The notes: a model not told the origin generated them from the letters alone. A stretch of DNA of 64,000 nt from Hirundichthys speculiger (GCA_018398805.1 JAGFBZ010000012.1:1208001-1272000), one strand, 5' to 3'; positions 10,938-23,334 are shown, numbered from the stretch's first letter. Numbers and translations: made by a program.

Positions 10938-12061
10938 TAGGGGTGAGTATTGCAAGGACCTTGCAATACGATATGTATCATGATACTTGGGTCACGAGAC
11001 GATATCATGATATTGCGATATCACGATATGTTGTGATATTCTACCCAGTTAATATCAAAATTAAATGAATGTGTTAACGCATTAATAACACGTTAACTTG
11101 CCCAGCCCTAATCATGATATTTGCGTCACAATACAATATTATCGCGATATCACGATATATTGCGTTATTCTACCGAGTTAATATCAAAATTAAAAGTAGA
11201 GATGAAAAATCAAGTTGCTGTATATGTTCGTCAGATGATATTGATCTTTCAGAAGACAAATTGAGTCAAAACTATTTGCTTCAAAACAACCTATTTATTG
11301 TTTGTTATTAGTGTTTTTGAAAAAAATTGATATTAGGAGCTAGTGCTGGGCAATATGACGATACATATTGTGGGGACGATAGAAAAGTGTGTATCGTGCC
11401 ATTTCTCTTCTATCGTTTCTATCGTTTCTAACCTAATTTTATCAATTATTACAGCAAATATGTAATTAAATAACCTGCAACGATAAATTTGATAAAATCA
11501 CATTTACTTCTACAAAGTAGCCTTTCATGTTTGCACTTTTATTCATGGTTAATGCCTTAAACAGAGTTCTCTTCAACCCTAATGTTTACTTTAGACACTT
11601 TATATTGGTTTGCAAACTTTGCACTACAAGGTTACAGATTTCAGAAAGTTGAAAAATAATTTGTGTTTATTTTTTATAGCTGAACTTCAGTGCAAAAATG
11701 TGTTTTTCCTCTCAGAAACTGTTGTGCACTTTTAAAAAAAATGTGAAAGCTACTGTACCTCTGTACCTACCTGTTTTGCTGCACTAAAATGTATGTTTGT
11801 GACAGTTCAGCTAAATGTCCTTTCAAAATAAAGTTGAAAAGTAAGCAATGAAATTGTCAAACTTTTCAGAGAATAACTGAAAACATACTTTATTATGGTA
11901 TATCGTGATATATATCGTTATCGTGATATAAAATAGTCCATATCGTGATATATGATTTTTTCCATATCGTTCAGCACTATTAGGAGCTGAAAAATCGATA
12001 TTATATTGGGCGACTGAAAATCGCGATATATTGCCAAATCGATTTTTTTTTCACACCCCTA
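10938..12061 (+). mobile_element. Family A composite with family C end fragment and nested hAT D
   Basis: Flanked by a perfect GTGTTCAT duplication (10930-10937 and 12062-12069). The A-head sequence occurs twice (from 10938 and again from about 11112), separated by 47 bp that end exactly at a family C right terminus (gcccagccctA, about 11064-11111). hAT D is inserted at 11341-11979. Order inferred: A dimer, then C insertion and deletion, then D insertion. Confidence 0.85.
11341..11979. mobile_element. Family D hAT MITE with perfect 8-bp TSD (TTAGGAGC)
   Basis: The ends TAGTGCTGGGCAATATGACG and CCATATCGTTCAGCACTA form terminal inverted repeats. TTAGGAGC is duplicated at 11333-11340 and 11980-11987, and removing the element restores the family A sequence attaggagctgaaaaatcg. 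639 bp, with no open frame. Confidence 0.93.
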
Positions 12062-12069
12062 GTGTTCAT

Positions 12070-12647
12070 GCACACCACTTATTTTAAAATCACCAAGATA
12101 TTCATTATTTTTAATACAACCTGAATGAATTTCCGTAAAAGTTGGGGTATTTTTCAAATTTGAATAAAATGAAAACTAAAAGAAAAAGAAAAAAAAGAAA
12201 ACAAAGCTAAACATTTCCCAGTTTAACCATTTGTTCTGTCATCTATGTTCTGTTCTGAAGGAAATATTGGCTCATGATTTCAATGTCTTATAGTTTTTAT
12301 TTTATTCAAATTTTAAAAATGTCTCAACTCTGTTGTAGTTATATAACGTATTTACAGGAATAACTCATCGTTCTACAAAAAAATAAAGCAAAAATAATAA
12401 TTCAATGATTGTATTTGATGTAAAGTACTCAGTTAATCCAGATATGGATTAAAGGTTCTGCCTTATAGGTTGTAGAAATTGCTGTTTTCTGGTTTTCTGT
12501 GCTCACAGCAGTAGATGCTACCTGTCAACGGAGGAATATGATGTTTCATAGAGGCGCACCGTTCTCTGCTTCACCTTCCTCCAATTGTTCCAGTAGAACC
12601 AGTCAGGATCACCATTGTCTCACTCAGTGTTGATCTGTTGAACTGAC
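12070..12647. other. AT-rich sequence, no gene recognised
   Basis: AT-rich intergenic or 5'-intronic sequence; no exon or repeat ends recognised. Confidence 0.6.
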
Positions 12648-13681
12648 TAGGGATGGGAATTGATAAGATTTTTCCGATTCCGATTCCATTATTGATACTG
12701 TTTAACAATTTGATTCTTTATTGATTCTCTTATCGATTCTAATTTGGGGAAAAAGGAGAACAAACAGTTTTATTTGCATCAATTTTTTTTACTTAGAAGT
12801 CACGACCTTACAAACTCAACAGCGAGGTCAAAAGAGGCCCAAAGCCTGGATAACGTGTTAACTGTTGTAATATGTAACTGTGCAAATACACAAGAATGTG
12901 GAACATTTTACTAACAGATTTTTCCTAATAGAAATGAAAAAAAATCTCCCTTTTAAAAGGATATATGAGCTCACTAAGCACTCAAAAATAATAATAAAGA
13001 AATGTAAATACTATCAAATACAACGGAACAGTGCATAGTACAAATCTGCAAATACTATGAAGAATTAACAATTCTTTAGCAGTAAAATAATCATGTCTTC
13101 CAGCCTCTGAACCAGCCAGACTCTCTCTCTCGTCACGGTCATCTTCTAAATGTAATGCAGAAGGCATTCGTTTAATAGCATAGCGTTAATGTTATAGCGT
13201 GTTTTACAAAGAAGCACATAGGCATTGGGATAGCTACTTACCAGAGTTACCAGAGGTGATCTTAGCTTGGCTACTGCTGCTGGGTTGAGATCCATCAGTC
13301 CGAAGCGTCAAAAACACGACACTCGTTATCACATGTTGTGTGTTCAAATGTTCTGCATGTTAGTCGTGTTCCCTCCCGACGCTGTTATCTCCACTTTACA
13401 ATGACTGCTAGTTGCCTTCTTGCCATCTTTCTTTGGTGAAGTGAAGCCAAACTTTGGAGCGTTTGAACCTGGTGGGCGCCATTGTTGTTTACAACTCCAA
13501 TGCGCGTGCTAAACCGACGTAACTTAATCACGTAAGTGCTTTCTGGAATCGACTGTGCGTAACTTGCGTAAATTTCATGAGATTTATGCTGGTTGGAATC
13601 GATAAGAGAATCGCTGGATAAACTGCCAAACAATTCTATGGAATTGAAAAGCACGGAACCGGTTCTCGATTCCCAACCCTA
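12648..13681. mobile_element. hAT element E with perfect 8-bp TSD (GAACTGAC)
   Basis: The ends TAGGGATGGGAATTGATAAG and CTCGATTCCCAACCCTA are inverted repeats. GAACTGAC flanks both sides (12640-12647, 13682-13689). 'gattccgattcc' and 'cgataagagaatcg' subterminal motifs. It contains a decayed BED-finger exon on the minus strand. Confidence 0.93.
13326..13482 (-). pseudogene. Decayed BED-finger exon of hAT element E
   Basis: The minus strand opens with an ATG at 13482 reading APTRFKRSKVWLHFTKE, the usual start of a ZBED-like BED finger, then meets a stop. One frame shift allows S-S-H-C-K-V, and then H-L-N-T-Q-H, the His half of the finger, appears near 13333-13350. The order matches hAT N-terminal exons, but a frameshift and stops disable it. 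Confidence 0.6.
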
Positions 13682-13689
13682 GAACTGAC

Positions 13690-14630
13690 GGGAACATATC
13701 CTTTTTTTTCCCCCAAACTGTACGTTTCCGCATCTTTCAAAGCCCCAAATGCAGCGGTAACGACCAGTTTTGACTGGTGCTGCCGCCTAGAGGTGACCAT
13801 TTTACCAGACAGCCCCTCCATTCCGCCTCCACTCTCCAGCTGTGAATGCACAGTTATCCCAAAAATAAGTGTTATTCCCTCCACCCTTTCTTCTTTTTTT
13901 CTTTCACAAAATATTACGGTGTTCTGTAATCTGAATATGGTCCCTTTCCTTTTTCGGGCAGTTTTTAAAGTCACACAAAGCACGATTCACCCATGCAACA
14001 CACTAAACGGATGAGGGGGGGGGGAACAGAAATGTAGCTTTAAACCCATAGAGACCATCTGCAGAAATCAACAAGTGGTTGATTTGGGAATAACTCTAGG
14101 CTTCGGTGCTGCAGCAGGTAGTCTAAAAAACTTTTTTTTAATCGTGGTTCATGGCACTGTTCTTCCCGGAAGCCATTCATCTGACACTGAAACCCAGACC
14201 ATCATCAGACAGCTGCGTCTTTGCTGAATGGTGTCACAGTGGGGGCGGGGAGGCCTGCTGCGTGAACATGCAAGGCAAAGAGCGGGCGGACAGGCGGCTC
14301 TACCGGTTTAATTTTGACACAGCAAAAACTGGAGCGCTATATTGTCTCATCGTAGACCACTTCGTTAGCCCATATGTCATCAGCCTACTTCTGAAGTTCA
14401 AAGTTAAAGCATTTCTGGCTCTCTAGTTAATGATTTAGGCCGTTTATTTTTTTTAAAAAGGGGTGTCCAAAACACAGCTGGACACCACCCTGGCTGAAAG
14501 CCTGTTTCGCCCTGTTACTGCTCTGTTACTGCTTTGTTACGGCTCTGTTACTGCTCTGTTACTGCCTCCCAAGGAGGAACAGCTGCAGAAGGTGATGCTG
14601 CACAGCAGAGGTGGAAAAACCTGGACAGCA
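13690..14630. other. No gene recognised
   Basis: Contains a G10 run near 14016 and repeated 'ctgttactgctctgttac' (14514-14560). Short open frames show no domain features. Confidence 0.55.
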
Positions 14631-14912
14631 AGCAGCAGGGAGGGTGATGAGTGAAAACATCTCTCCGTTAGCATTCCGGCTAACTCGCTAGCCACCTATA
14701 AGCCTGCCTCGTTGTCTACAAATATATATGGCCCTGGATATTTATTTTGTTAGGTATAATGTGAGGCTAGTGATGTTAACGTCACTTTATTAATTATATT
14801 AATACAATGCTACGACTGTCTGATGTTAACATAGCTCTGGTGTGGGACAGACCTATGGACCAGAGCTAATGCTAACGGAGAGATGTTTTCACTCATCACC
14901 CTCCCTGCAGCT
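14631..14912. repeat. 41-bp perfect inverted repeat (fold-back) with 192-bp spacer
   Basis: The arms 14635-14675 and 14868-14908 are exact reverse complements (gcagggagggtgatgagtga... and its mirror), extending to about 45 bp with one mismatch. No target duplication was identified. Confidence 0.9.
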
Positions 14913-15564
14913 AAATCATATTACTTTTACTAAATGGTGGTTAAATCAATCATCTAATAAACAAAGTAAACTTACCTTGGAGTAAATGTAGGTGTGTTTT
15001 GTAACTTTCCCCACGTTCAGTTGATTGTGTGGACGGACACATAACTGAACCAAAGCCTGCAGATTTCCACCGTTTGTTTTATCTTGTTAATGGGAATAAA
15101 AATGTCCCTCCAAATGTTCTGGACACCTCAAGTCACTGTTGCAGGTCCCCAGCAGCAATATTTCACCATGGAGTTATTCTAGTGTAATGTAAATACGGTT
15201 GATAGGCATCGTAAAAATGGCAAAATAACATTGTCCTTAATGGAGGAGCAGCGAGAATGTCCGACCTAGCAACAGTAACTAGGGAGGGGGCGGTGCTTAC
15301 CGAAAGGTCAATTGTTACTTTATTGAATCAGGCATTTACAACTCTGTCCAACAATTCTTACATACTCATAGGCTCATATAGAGCAAAATAAACACATTCA
15401 AAAGTTGTTACGTCTGTACTGCAACTGAATATGCAACAAATATTTTTTTTTAAAAGACACAATTTTAATTATCTCAAGCTACATATTTTGTTTAAAACTT
15501 TGAATTTATAATGTATTATATGTTTCTGTTTTTTTTTCTTTTTCTTTTTAAAGTGAAAATGTGG
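14913..15564. other. No gene recognised
   Basis: AT-rich sequence without identifiable exons. Confidence 0.5.
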
Positions 15565-15647
15565 AAAGTCATGATGATTCCCACGTACCACCAGAGAGCG
15601 CTCGCGTACCACCGGTTGTACGCGCACCACAGTTTGCGCACCACTGG
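15565..15647 (+). mobile_element. hAT fragment (3' end, 'gtttgcgcaccactg' type)
   Basis: The repeated 'gtaccacc' units and the terminus cacagtttgcgcaccactg match the right end of the complete element at 21533-21789. The left end is missing. Confidence 0.7.
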
Positions 15648-15655
15648 TTTAATAC

Positions 15656-15774
15656 ATGAATACATGAATTTTCCTTAAAAAAAATTGATATTAGGAGCTG
15701 AAAAATTGATATTATATTGGGCGGCCGAAAATCGCGATATATTGCCAAATCGATTTTTTTTTTCACACCCCTAA
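15656..15774 (+). mobile_element. Family A hAT MITE, 3' fragment
   Basis: Runs from tacatgaattttcctt through gggcggccgaaaatcgcgat to tttcacaccccta. The 5' two thirds are absent. Confidence 0.85.
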
Positions 15775-16149
15775 TCAGCCGGTCGTCTTTCAGAACAGGT
15801 CAGGGAACCAGTTGGTCAGTCGGTGGCTCTTTTGTCAGGACCCCAGTGTGAAAAAAGAGCACAGGAGGTCACGGTTACTGGGTACCCATCGCGGATCCTC
15901 CGGTTGAAAAGTGTTCTTGAAGTAGGTATAGATGACGTCTGGATGTACTCTGAAATAAAATCAGCAATAACACGACTTCAGCTCTGTTTAGGAATAACGG
16001 TTTTTCCATTCAGGGACAAACATCTGAGAGCTGCAGACCTGAAACTCAGACTTTCATTTGAGCTGCTTCCTGCCGAAAATTCACCACGAGCTGCAGAATC
16101 GACACGAGATATTAACCGTTGGCATTTCATGCTGAAAAAGCACTGAAAC

Positions 16150-16700
16150 CAGCCAAGCGGCGCTGCGTACTCAGAAGGAGCTTTCGATGAGGTTTCCACC
16201 TCTGAGCGAGCGGCGAAGTGTCAGAGTGAGAGCAGCTCGGTGACTGAGGGACTGGCTGCTGATTCATTGCGCGACATTTCGTCACCGAAGTCATTTCATT
16301 CCACCGTGCTGATGCGCAGGAAGCCACCGTGGTGAGGAGGCCACTCTGATGTCAGGACCGTGGAGCTGAAGCTGCAGCCGCTGCCGCTGCATTCCCAGGT
16401 GAGCTCCGAGCGCGCCGTCGCTGCGCGTGACGTCACCGGGACGTCACGGATTCGAGACATTTCCAGAGATTCCACCGTCGGTTTTCACCGCGGCCGCTCG
16501 GGGATTCCCTGTCGGGGAAACGCCCACATTAACCCTTTGTTTGTTGCGTGTCGGCAGCCTTCCACGGTCAGGCGGTGGGAGGAAAGGTGTCTCAGAGATA
16601 TGAGTCTGCACTGGAATCCCCCGCCGGGGCTCACAGGGACTCTTTGATTTTCGAGGTGGAATGATTGATTTCACCAACGCGCTTCCTGTCAGCTCAATCA
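16150..16700 (+). promoter_or_regulatory. Candidate gtdc1 promoter and noncoding first exon
   Basis: This stretch is GC- and CpG-richer than its AT-rich surroundings. It has a perfect CRE palindrome TGACGTCA (16428-16435), a second half-type site (gacgtcacg) just after it, and a consensus splice donor CAG|GTGAGC at 16397/16398. The sequence before the donor has short ORFs that close quickly, consistent with 5' UTR. It is on the same strand as gtdc1 and 7.3 kb upstream of its first recognised exon. Assignment to gtdc1 is inference; it could be an unrelated GC-rich patch. Confidence 0.35.
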
Positions 16701-17540
16701 ATAAGCAGCTCAGATGGGTTCAACTTTCCGCCCGTCTGTCCTGCACGCTTCGCCCTCCATCGGGACTTCGAGTCAGCTCTTTCCTTTGAAAAACGTCGAA
16801 TCAGTTTTTGTCATTTCTTCAACTGTGTGTTTGTGTGAATGGGAACATGAGAAACACCTAAAGAGCTTTATAGCTGCAGGCCGTTTACCGTAGAAAGAGA
16901 CTGATTGAGACTTTTCCTTTGTGCAGCAGGTCACATGGTCAGCATATTTATCTGGGTGACCGGCACCAACCAATGGCGGGTCCTGGCTAACTCCCGGGCT
17001 GACTGGGGTCGGATCGCTCAGCATGCGTTTGCAGCCGGGACGCTGGTTTCTCTCAGCGGTCTGAACGCGAGCGTCCTCGGACGGATTCAGGGACGGCCTA
17101 ATAACCAAATGTCATCTGCTCAGCAGTGACTCATTTCATTATTGTGGGCGAGTTACCACAATAAAGCCCTCGTCTGGAAGGGTAACCTGACTAAATATGA
17201 GACACATGAGAGGGAATGGTTGATTTTGTTTTATTTCTGCTGATCGTCATCATGAACTCTGACATTCACTGTGCAGTGGAGCTTCTTTAAATGTTCGTCA
17301 TGGTTCCAGGTTCGGCCTCGTCTCGTAGCAACTGGACTGCAGCGCGTTTTGCGCTGTAACCTTTTCTTCTCTTCATCCTTTTTATCAAATCTGAAATACT
17401 CCCAGACAGCAAAGGTCCGTCTTTTCTCTGGGGCCGATGTTCCAACGGGAATGCTGTGGCTACATTTATATTTATTTATGCCCCTCCTACTTGGACCGGG
17501 GCCGTTTTTGGTTCATCGGTGCGATCAGGGACGCAGCGGA
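16701..17540. other. No gene recognised
   Basis: Presumed gtdc1 5' intron or flank. The open frames at 16773, 16905 and 17271 lack recognisable features. Confidence 0.5.
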
Positions 17541-17544
17541 TTTT

Positions 17545-17889
17545 TGGCCACCCAATATAATATCAATTTTTCAACTCCTAATATCGATTTTTTTAGGAAC
17601 ATTTTTTTCTATTTATTTTTATTTTATTTTATTTATTTATTAAATGTGCAAAAACACTAATAATAAACAATAAATAGGTTGTTTTGTAGCAAATAGTTTT
17701 GACTCAATTTGTCCTCTGAATGATCAATATCATCTGATGAACATATACAGCAACTTGATTTTTCATCTCTACTTTTAATTGTGATATTAACTGGGTAGAA
17801 TATCGCAATATATTGTGATATCACGATATCGTGATATCATATCATGACCTAAGTATCATGATACGTATCATATTGCGAGGTCCTTGCCA
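17545..17889 (-). mobile_element. Family A hAT MITE, inverted, both tips lost
   Basis: ggccacccaatataatatca through gtatcatattgcgaggtcct to tgccag: minus-strand A sequence lacking both aggggtg termini. Confidence 0.85.
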
Positions 17890-18028
17890 GGGAGGATCCG
17901 ATATTTGTCCTGATGCTGACAACATACGTGGACAGGTCAGGAGACAATCAGACCGATCCGTTGATGTGTGACAGACTGGATGAAACGTACTGATTATTCT
18001 TTATTGTTTAAATAGAGCTACAGTAAAT

Positions 18029-18403
18029 TAGGACTGAGTGATTTTATCGATTCTGCGATATATATCAATATTTTATTTCCCCAGAGAGTATCGATTTTTC
18101 AGCCAGGGGTAGCTTCTTTCTAAACCCCGTGTCCCATCTTTAAAAGCTTGCAAGCAACAATTTGCACTGTTTAAATAAATGAAACTATTTTTATATAATG
18201 TTTAATTTATGCTTTCAGTTCAATAAATTCAAACAAAGTCATTGCAACACTCACAAGATGTCACCAAAATCACTTTGTCCCTTTAAAATCTTTTGGAAAA
18301 TGATGTAAATGTATTGTAAAAGGAATATTGAGATATATCATATCGTGAACTGAATATCGTGTATCATATCGTATCGCAAGATTAGTGTATCGCTACAGCC
18401 CTA
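18029..18403 (-). mobile_element. Family B hAT MITE with perfect 8-bp TSD (CAGTAAAT)
   Basis: The ends TAGGACTGAGTGATTTTATC and GTATCGCTACAGCCCTA, flanked by CAGTAAAT at 18021-18028 and 18404-18411. Confidence 0.92.
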
Positions 18404-18411
18404 CAGTAAAT

Positions 18412-20459
18412 AGTGTTTGTCTATTACAATAAATTCGATAAATACCAGATTATTTATTTTAGTTTATGGTGATTGTTGTCATGTATCTGTCTCATTATCT
18501 GACAATTGATCCAACTGTTAATACTGATATTAATATTAATATCGATAGTTTTAATCTGGATGACATCAGTGGAGCTGAAATATTAGAAATTACAATTTTC
18601 ATTTGATTTTGATTAATTGTCCAGATTGTTTTTTAGAAAATAAACATATAAAAAAAATAATGTATGTGTGTGGTTTTGTTTTAATAATATATTTTTTAAA
18701 TGAATAAATGAACCTTAGGGGTTCATAACTGCAACATTAGCCTGTTTTTCTTTTTGTTGGTTGTTATTAACAATTATTAAAAGCATAAATGTTTTTGTTT
18801 TATTTCTCCTCATCTACTTTTTCATTAAACTCTTCATCTGTTGTTTGTTTCTCGTCACATCTTATTGATCTACAGTCAAACATGTCCGTTTTACTGCTTC
18901 AACGTTGACCGTATCATTTTAATAACCAAACTGCTACTTCAGCCTTTGCTCTTATTTGTTTTACATTCATTTCCCTCGTTAGTTTGGTCTTTTTTTTTTC
19001 ATCTTGTGATTCGTCAGCTCTCCTTGTTTTTTTTTTACCATCTGCTGTGAATTTAATCACCGTTATACATTTGGACTTTTGTGTGGCTTCTTGATTTATG
19101 CGTGCATCTTTTAAAAAGATCAGAAATGTTTTATTTGTCTTCGAGAGCGGCTGGTTTGTTCTGCATTTCATTTAATGAGCCAGCTGGTTCCCAGTCTCTG
19201 GTTCAGGACCCCCAGACGGTCCTGAGAGACGGAGGGAGGCCCTGGTGCTCGTATATATACGTGTCTATACATGTTTGGGTGTTTTTTTAAAGAAGTTTTG
19301 GGATGTTGCTGGCTCAATGAGAGCACGTATGGTGTAAATCTGTGAATCCAGGCTGAGGACTCATCAGTTTTTCTTCTAAAGGCCCAAACGATGGTACGAC
19401 TCAATGGAGCCACCGACACATTTTCATATTTCACATTATTTTTGAAGCGTTCAGGAAGCAGATTGGACCATTTTTAGCACAAAGGGGTGACATTGTGCTC
19501 CTGTTTTCAATCAGAATCTTCACTGGTGACACGTTTGCTCGGAGGCGCCTCGGCGGTATCTGTCCTGCAGCAGCAGAAACGGCTCATTTCCTTCTCCAGA
19601 TATGAGTGGCGTTGGCGGGCTGCAGGCGGCAGATATCGACTGATTGGGCCGCCTGTGGGCGAGCGCTGAGTGCTGCTGCAGCATCATTAGCTCCCATTGT
19701 GGGCAGCTAAATGGAGGGCGGACTGGAAATCGCTGGGAGGGAGTTCGGTGGAAGGATGGAAGGCTCGTGGACTGTAAGCCGGCCACTTCCTGCCGCTGGC
19801 AGCGTAAAACCGCCGCGCATCATAATGGACTTCTATCAGGACACACAAATAGATGGATATTAGCGGGTTCCTGCGGTTTGTTGCTGCAGAGTTAACCGCC
19901 TTGCCGAACAATACTTGCTCATTTACACGCTGAAAGGAGGGAGATGAGCCTTGCGGCTTCGCACTGCCTCCTGGATTTTTAAAGTTCAGGCTCCAGAAAA
20001 TTCCTGACTGGCTGGAAGTGTTGAGAAAGTAGTTAACCCCCCCCCCCATTCAGCAACCTGCGTCCTCCTTAGTGGACATGCAGAACTAAACGTAAAATCA
20101 CAAGAAGAGTCAAGTCATGTAAAAATATATGTGGCGACAGATTTATGATCTTCATGATTTACAGTATTTTCCTGTTGACGTTAAATGTGCCCAAACTCCA
20201 GCTGCTTATAAATTCAAACTGAAAGCTCAGATTTTTTCTTCTCTGTTTTTACTACTCATACTGGAAGTACTAAAAAGTTTTCCTTCTGATCTTTGTTTTT
20301 AAAATCATGTTTTTATTAGATTTTGCTTTCAACCTAGTTTTCTTTTGTCTTGGTGGATTTTATGTTCTGGTGTATCACTTTGCTCCTTTTTAAAGCACTC
20401 TTAATGTGTTTTCTTTTAAAGCCACTGTATGCAACAATTTTTCTTCTGACCACAGTACA
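18412..20459. other. No gene recognised; GC-richer patch at 19.5-20.0 kb
   Basis: AT-rich to 19.1 kb, then a moderately GC-rich stretch (19500-20000) with several overlapping short open frames in both strands and no domain match. It could hold an unseen 5' exon of gtdc1, but I cannot support one. Confidence 0.45.
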
Positions 20460-20467
20460 GTGACTAC

Positions 20468-20892
20468 TAGAGCTGAGCGATTTTATCGATTCTGTGATAT
20501 ATATCAATATTTTTTCCCCAGAGTATTGATTTTTCAGCCATGAGTATCGATATTCTAAGCTTCTTTCAAAACCTCCGTGTCCCACCTTTGAAAGCTCGCA
20601 AGCAACAATTTGCACTGTTTAAATAAATGAAACTATTTTTCTCAACAAATCTTTTATTCATTTTGTCCAGCATTTGCAAGCTGCCTGTCAGCCATATAAT
20701 GTGTAATTGATGTTTTCAGTTCAGTTAATTTAAAGTCATTGGAACACTCTCAAGATGTCACCAAAATCACTTTGTCCCTTTAAAATCTTTCGGAAAATGA
20801 TGTAAATGTATTGTAAGATGAATATCGATATATATCGTATCGTGACCCGAATATCGTGTATCGTATCATATCGTATCGTGAAATTAGCCCTA
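20468..20892 (-). mobile_element. Family B hAT MITE
   Basis: The ends TAGAGCTGAGCGATTTTATC and AAATTAGCCCTA; duplication GTGACTAC (20460-20467) versus GTGACTAT (20893-20900). Confidence 0.9.
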
Positions 20893-20907
20893 GTGACTAT
20901 CTGAATA

Positions 20908-21890
20908 CAGTGGTACCTCTACTTACGAATGTCTCTACTTATGGAATTTTCAAGTTACGACATGTTTCAACAAGAAAATATTACCTCTAGTTGCGAAAGA
21001 AATTTCAGGACACGAAAGGCAAAAATACAGTACGCGCTGCTACTCGCAGCTCCCAGAGTTTACCGAATGTAAACATACTTGTAGCTGCTCTGCCATTGGC
21101 TATCGGCTAGCATCTTCCTGGTATCCCTTTGACATTTTAGGAAAATTCCATGAAGTTTCGGAATTCATTGAAAAGAATCACCCAGAAAATGTGTTCACTA
21201 GTCGGGCTATCGCTCATTATGATGATGTTTGCCTTTCACATTTTCAAAGGATTGTTAAAAGCCGACAAAAGTAAATGTCCTTTGATTGGTTCTTTATAAA
21301 ACGTCAGGCAAAAACCACGGCTGACAGAGAACAAAGGTGACGACGTTAGCCGTTAAAAGGTAAATGGACATAATTTTTATTTTATTTGTTTTTTATTATG
21401 TACAACTCTCATTTTATGTTTATTGTGCAGTAATCTAATGGTAACATGTATTTGTTACATGTTTTGATGCATTTTTATGATTTATAAAAAAAAATTATGT
21501 CCGAATTTTGGGGGGATTGGTACGGATTAGAGCAGTGGTTCTCAAACTTTTAATGCTGCGTACCACCTGAGAAACTATTGCGCTCTCTGAGTACCACCAT
21601 GATGACCAATTTTAAAATATAGCCATATATGCCTTCTCTATTAGCTTTAAACACACAGGAGAGATGTTTATTCCTTATTGTGGTTATTTATTGTTCCTGA
21701 ATTTCATTTGAAACGTTGTATTTATAATGCATTGTCATGCATTGACAAGTCATGACGTTCCCCCGCGTACCACAGTTTGCGCACCACTGGATTAGAGCAT
21801 TGACATGGAAAACGCGTCTCTACTTACGGAATTTTCAGGTTACGAAACTACTTCCAGAACAAATTAATTTCGTAAGTAGAGGTACCACTG
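20908..21890. mobile_element. pogo/Tigger-like element at a TA target
   Basis: The 21-bp ends cagtggtacctctacttacg and its inverse cgtaagtagaggtaccactg, bounded by TA on both sides. The ends resemble Tigger-type Tc1/mariner relatives. A 257-bp hAT is inserted inside (21533-21789). No transposase frame is evident. Confidence 0.85.
21533..21789. mobile_element. Short hAT MITE with perfect 8-bp TSD (GATTAGAG), nested in the pogo-like element
   Basis: The ends CAGTGGTTCTCAAACTTTT and AGTTTGCGCACCACTG; GATTAGAG at 21525-21532 and 21790-21797. Internal 'gtaccacc' units. Confidence 0.92.
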
Positions 21891-22094
21891 TATTGCTAAA
21901 TTAACGAGCCACTGACAACACTGTGCTAATGAGAGGGGATGGTCGTCTTTTGCTGCCCCCTGTGGTCAGAAGTGGTGCTCTACATAGAGCTTTATTATAA
22001 GTTAAGTTATTTTAAGTTATTATTTAAGAAATAATATGTTTTATTTCTTTTGACATAATTTCTGAGTGATGCAACTGTAAACATTTTTTTCGTG

Positions 22095-22099
22095 ATGAG
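22095..22099 (+). other. Possible gtdc1 start codon with donor (ATGAG|GTAATC)
   Basis: An ATGAG followed by a usable donor (gtaatc) is the best string I saw that would supply Met and two bases of Ser, in the phase required by the acceptor at 23695. The Kozak context (cgtgATGa) is mediocre and the region is AT-rich. A second match at 16187-16191 has a weaker donor (gtttcc). Kept as a low-confidence candidate. Confidence 0.15.
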
Positions 22100-22556
22100 G
22101 TAATCACATTAGAAAGTGAGTGTTTATCAAATATTGGTCAGAATAACTACAGTCAAGTCCAGATGTACTGGTTTTAATTTTCCTGGTCATTCCTCTTTAG
22201 CTCAACAGGTCCCCCTATAGGTGTGGAGGTTATGTGGCTTTTATGTGAAGCACTGACCTTTTTGAAGGCTATCGAATCATATATTCGTGTTTACATTCCG
22301 GTCTCAGTAAACATATTTATCAATGCGTCTTCCCGCTTGTGGTGTTCCTGCGTATTTACTGACCAGCAGCTATCTGGTCTCCATGGAAACAGTCCATTAT
22401 AGTTGCTGTTTTCTCCTGTTCCTTCCCAACGCTGACTGGCCTGCAGCTGTAGCTTCTCTTTCCAGGGAGGAGGGCAGCGAGGCTAGCTTATCCAGCTAGT
22501 CTTGGTTAGCCTTCTTATGCGAGCTTTTCAACTGGACTTTCAGATTTGTGGGGTTT

Positions 22557-22713
22557 ATTATAATTAATTTTAGTTCGTTTTATAAACACATAATACAGTT
22601 TCAGTTAGTTATTGTTTTTTTAAAAAACTCGTTATTTTATTTCAGTTAACGAAAATGTTTTCAATTCTAGTTTTCGTTATTTCGTTCGTTTTTGTTAACG
22701 ATAACAACCTTGG
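22557..22713 (-). mobile_element. Fragment of a DNA transposon end ('gttaacgataacaacctt' type)
   Basis: The sequence cgaaaatgttttcaattcta then cgttatttcgttcgtttttg and gttaacgataacaacctt resembles a terminal region common in fish genomes. The partner end is not present. Confidence 0.4.
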
Positions 22714-23125
22714 GTCAGACTCTAATTTTCTCTCCCGTCATTACTTTCCTCAGTCTCCTCAGGCTCAGTCACACAGACAGCAGAAGTCCTGTGGTCCGGT
22801 TTTGCAGTGGTTTTGTTCCATACAACCTCAAGTCCCACAGGGCAGGTTTCAAAAGAGACCTGCTGGTCTGGATTCGTGTGTTCATCCGAAGGTTTCAAGA
22901 TCTTGCGAGAATGCCGTGGTGGTCTGCTTCTTTAAAGAAGCATTTGTCGCCACATCTTGTTCTTTGTAGAGTCGGGCATTTCAAAGGGATGAGTGGTGTC
23001 AAACACAACAAACTCATTCTCTCCTGCCTGGTTCAGATCTCTTCTGAAACCCTCTGAAGTCCCTCCCTTCTGTACCTGACTGCAACGTCAGAAAATTTCC
23101 AGGAACTTTCTGGTCATATCTTTCA

Positions 23126-23270
23126 AATTCAATTCAATTCAAAAATACTTTATTAATCCCCCAAGCGGGAAATTCAAGTTTCAGTACACCAGTCTGGTGT
23201 ACTAGAGGAGCTGCTAGTGTCCAGCGCTCCTTTTCATGCCAGGTCCCGTGGTCCGAGTGCTAACTCCAGA
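23126..23270 (-). mobile_element. 5'-truncated LINE 3' tail (Rex1/RTE/L2-type)
   Basis: Read on the minus strand it ends aatttcccgcttgggggatt-aataaag. The upstream block (ggagcgctggac, agcagctcct) matches the + strand insert at 44012-44128, so both are copies of one LINE family. Confidence 0.75.
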
Positions 23271-23334
23271 TAACAGCCGTTAAAACAGTTAACAGCCGTT
23301 AAAACCAGTATATCTCCATAATGATGACAAGTGA

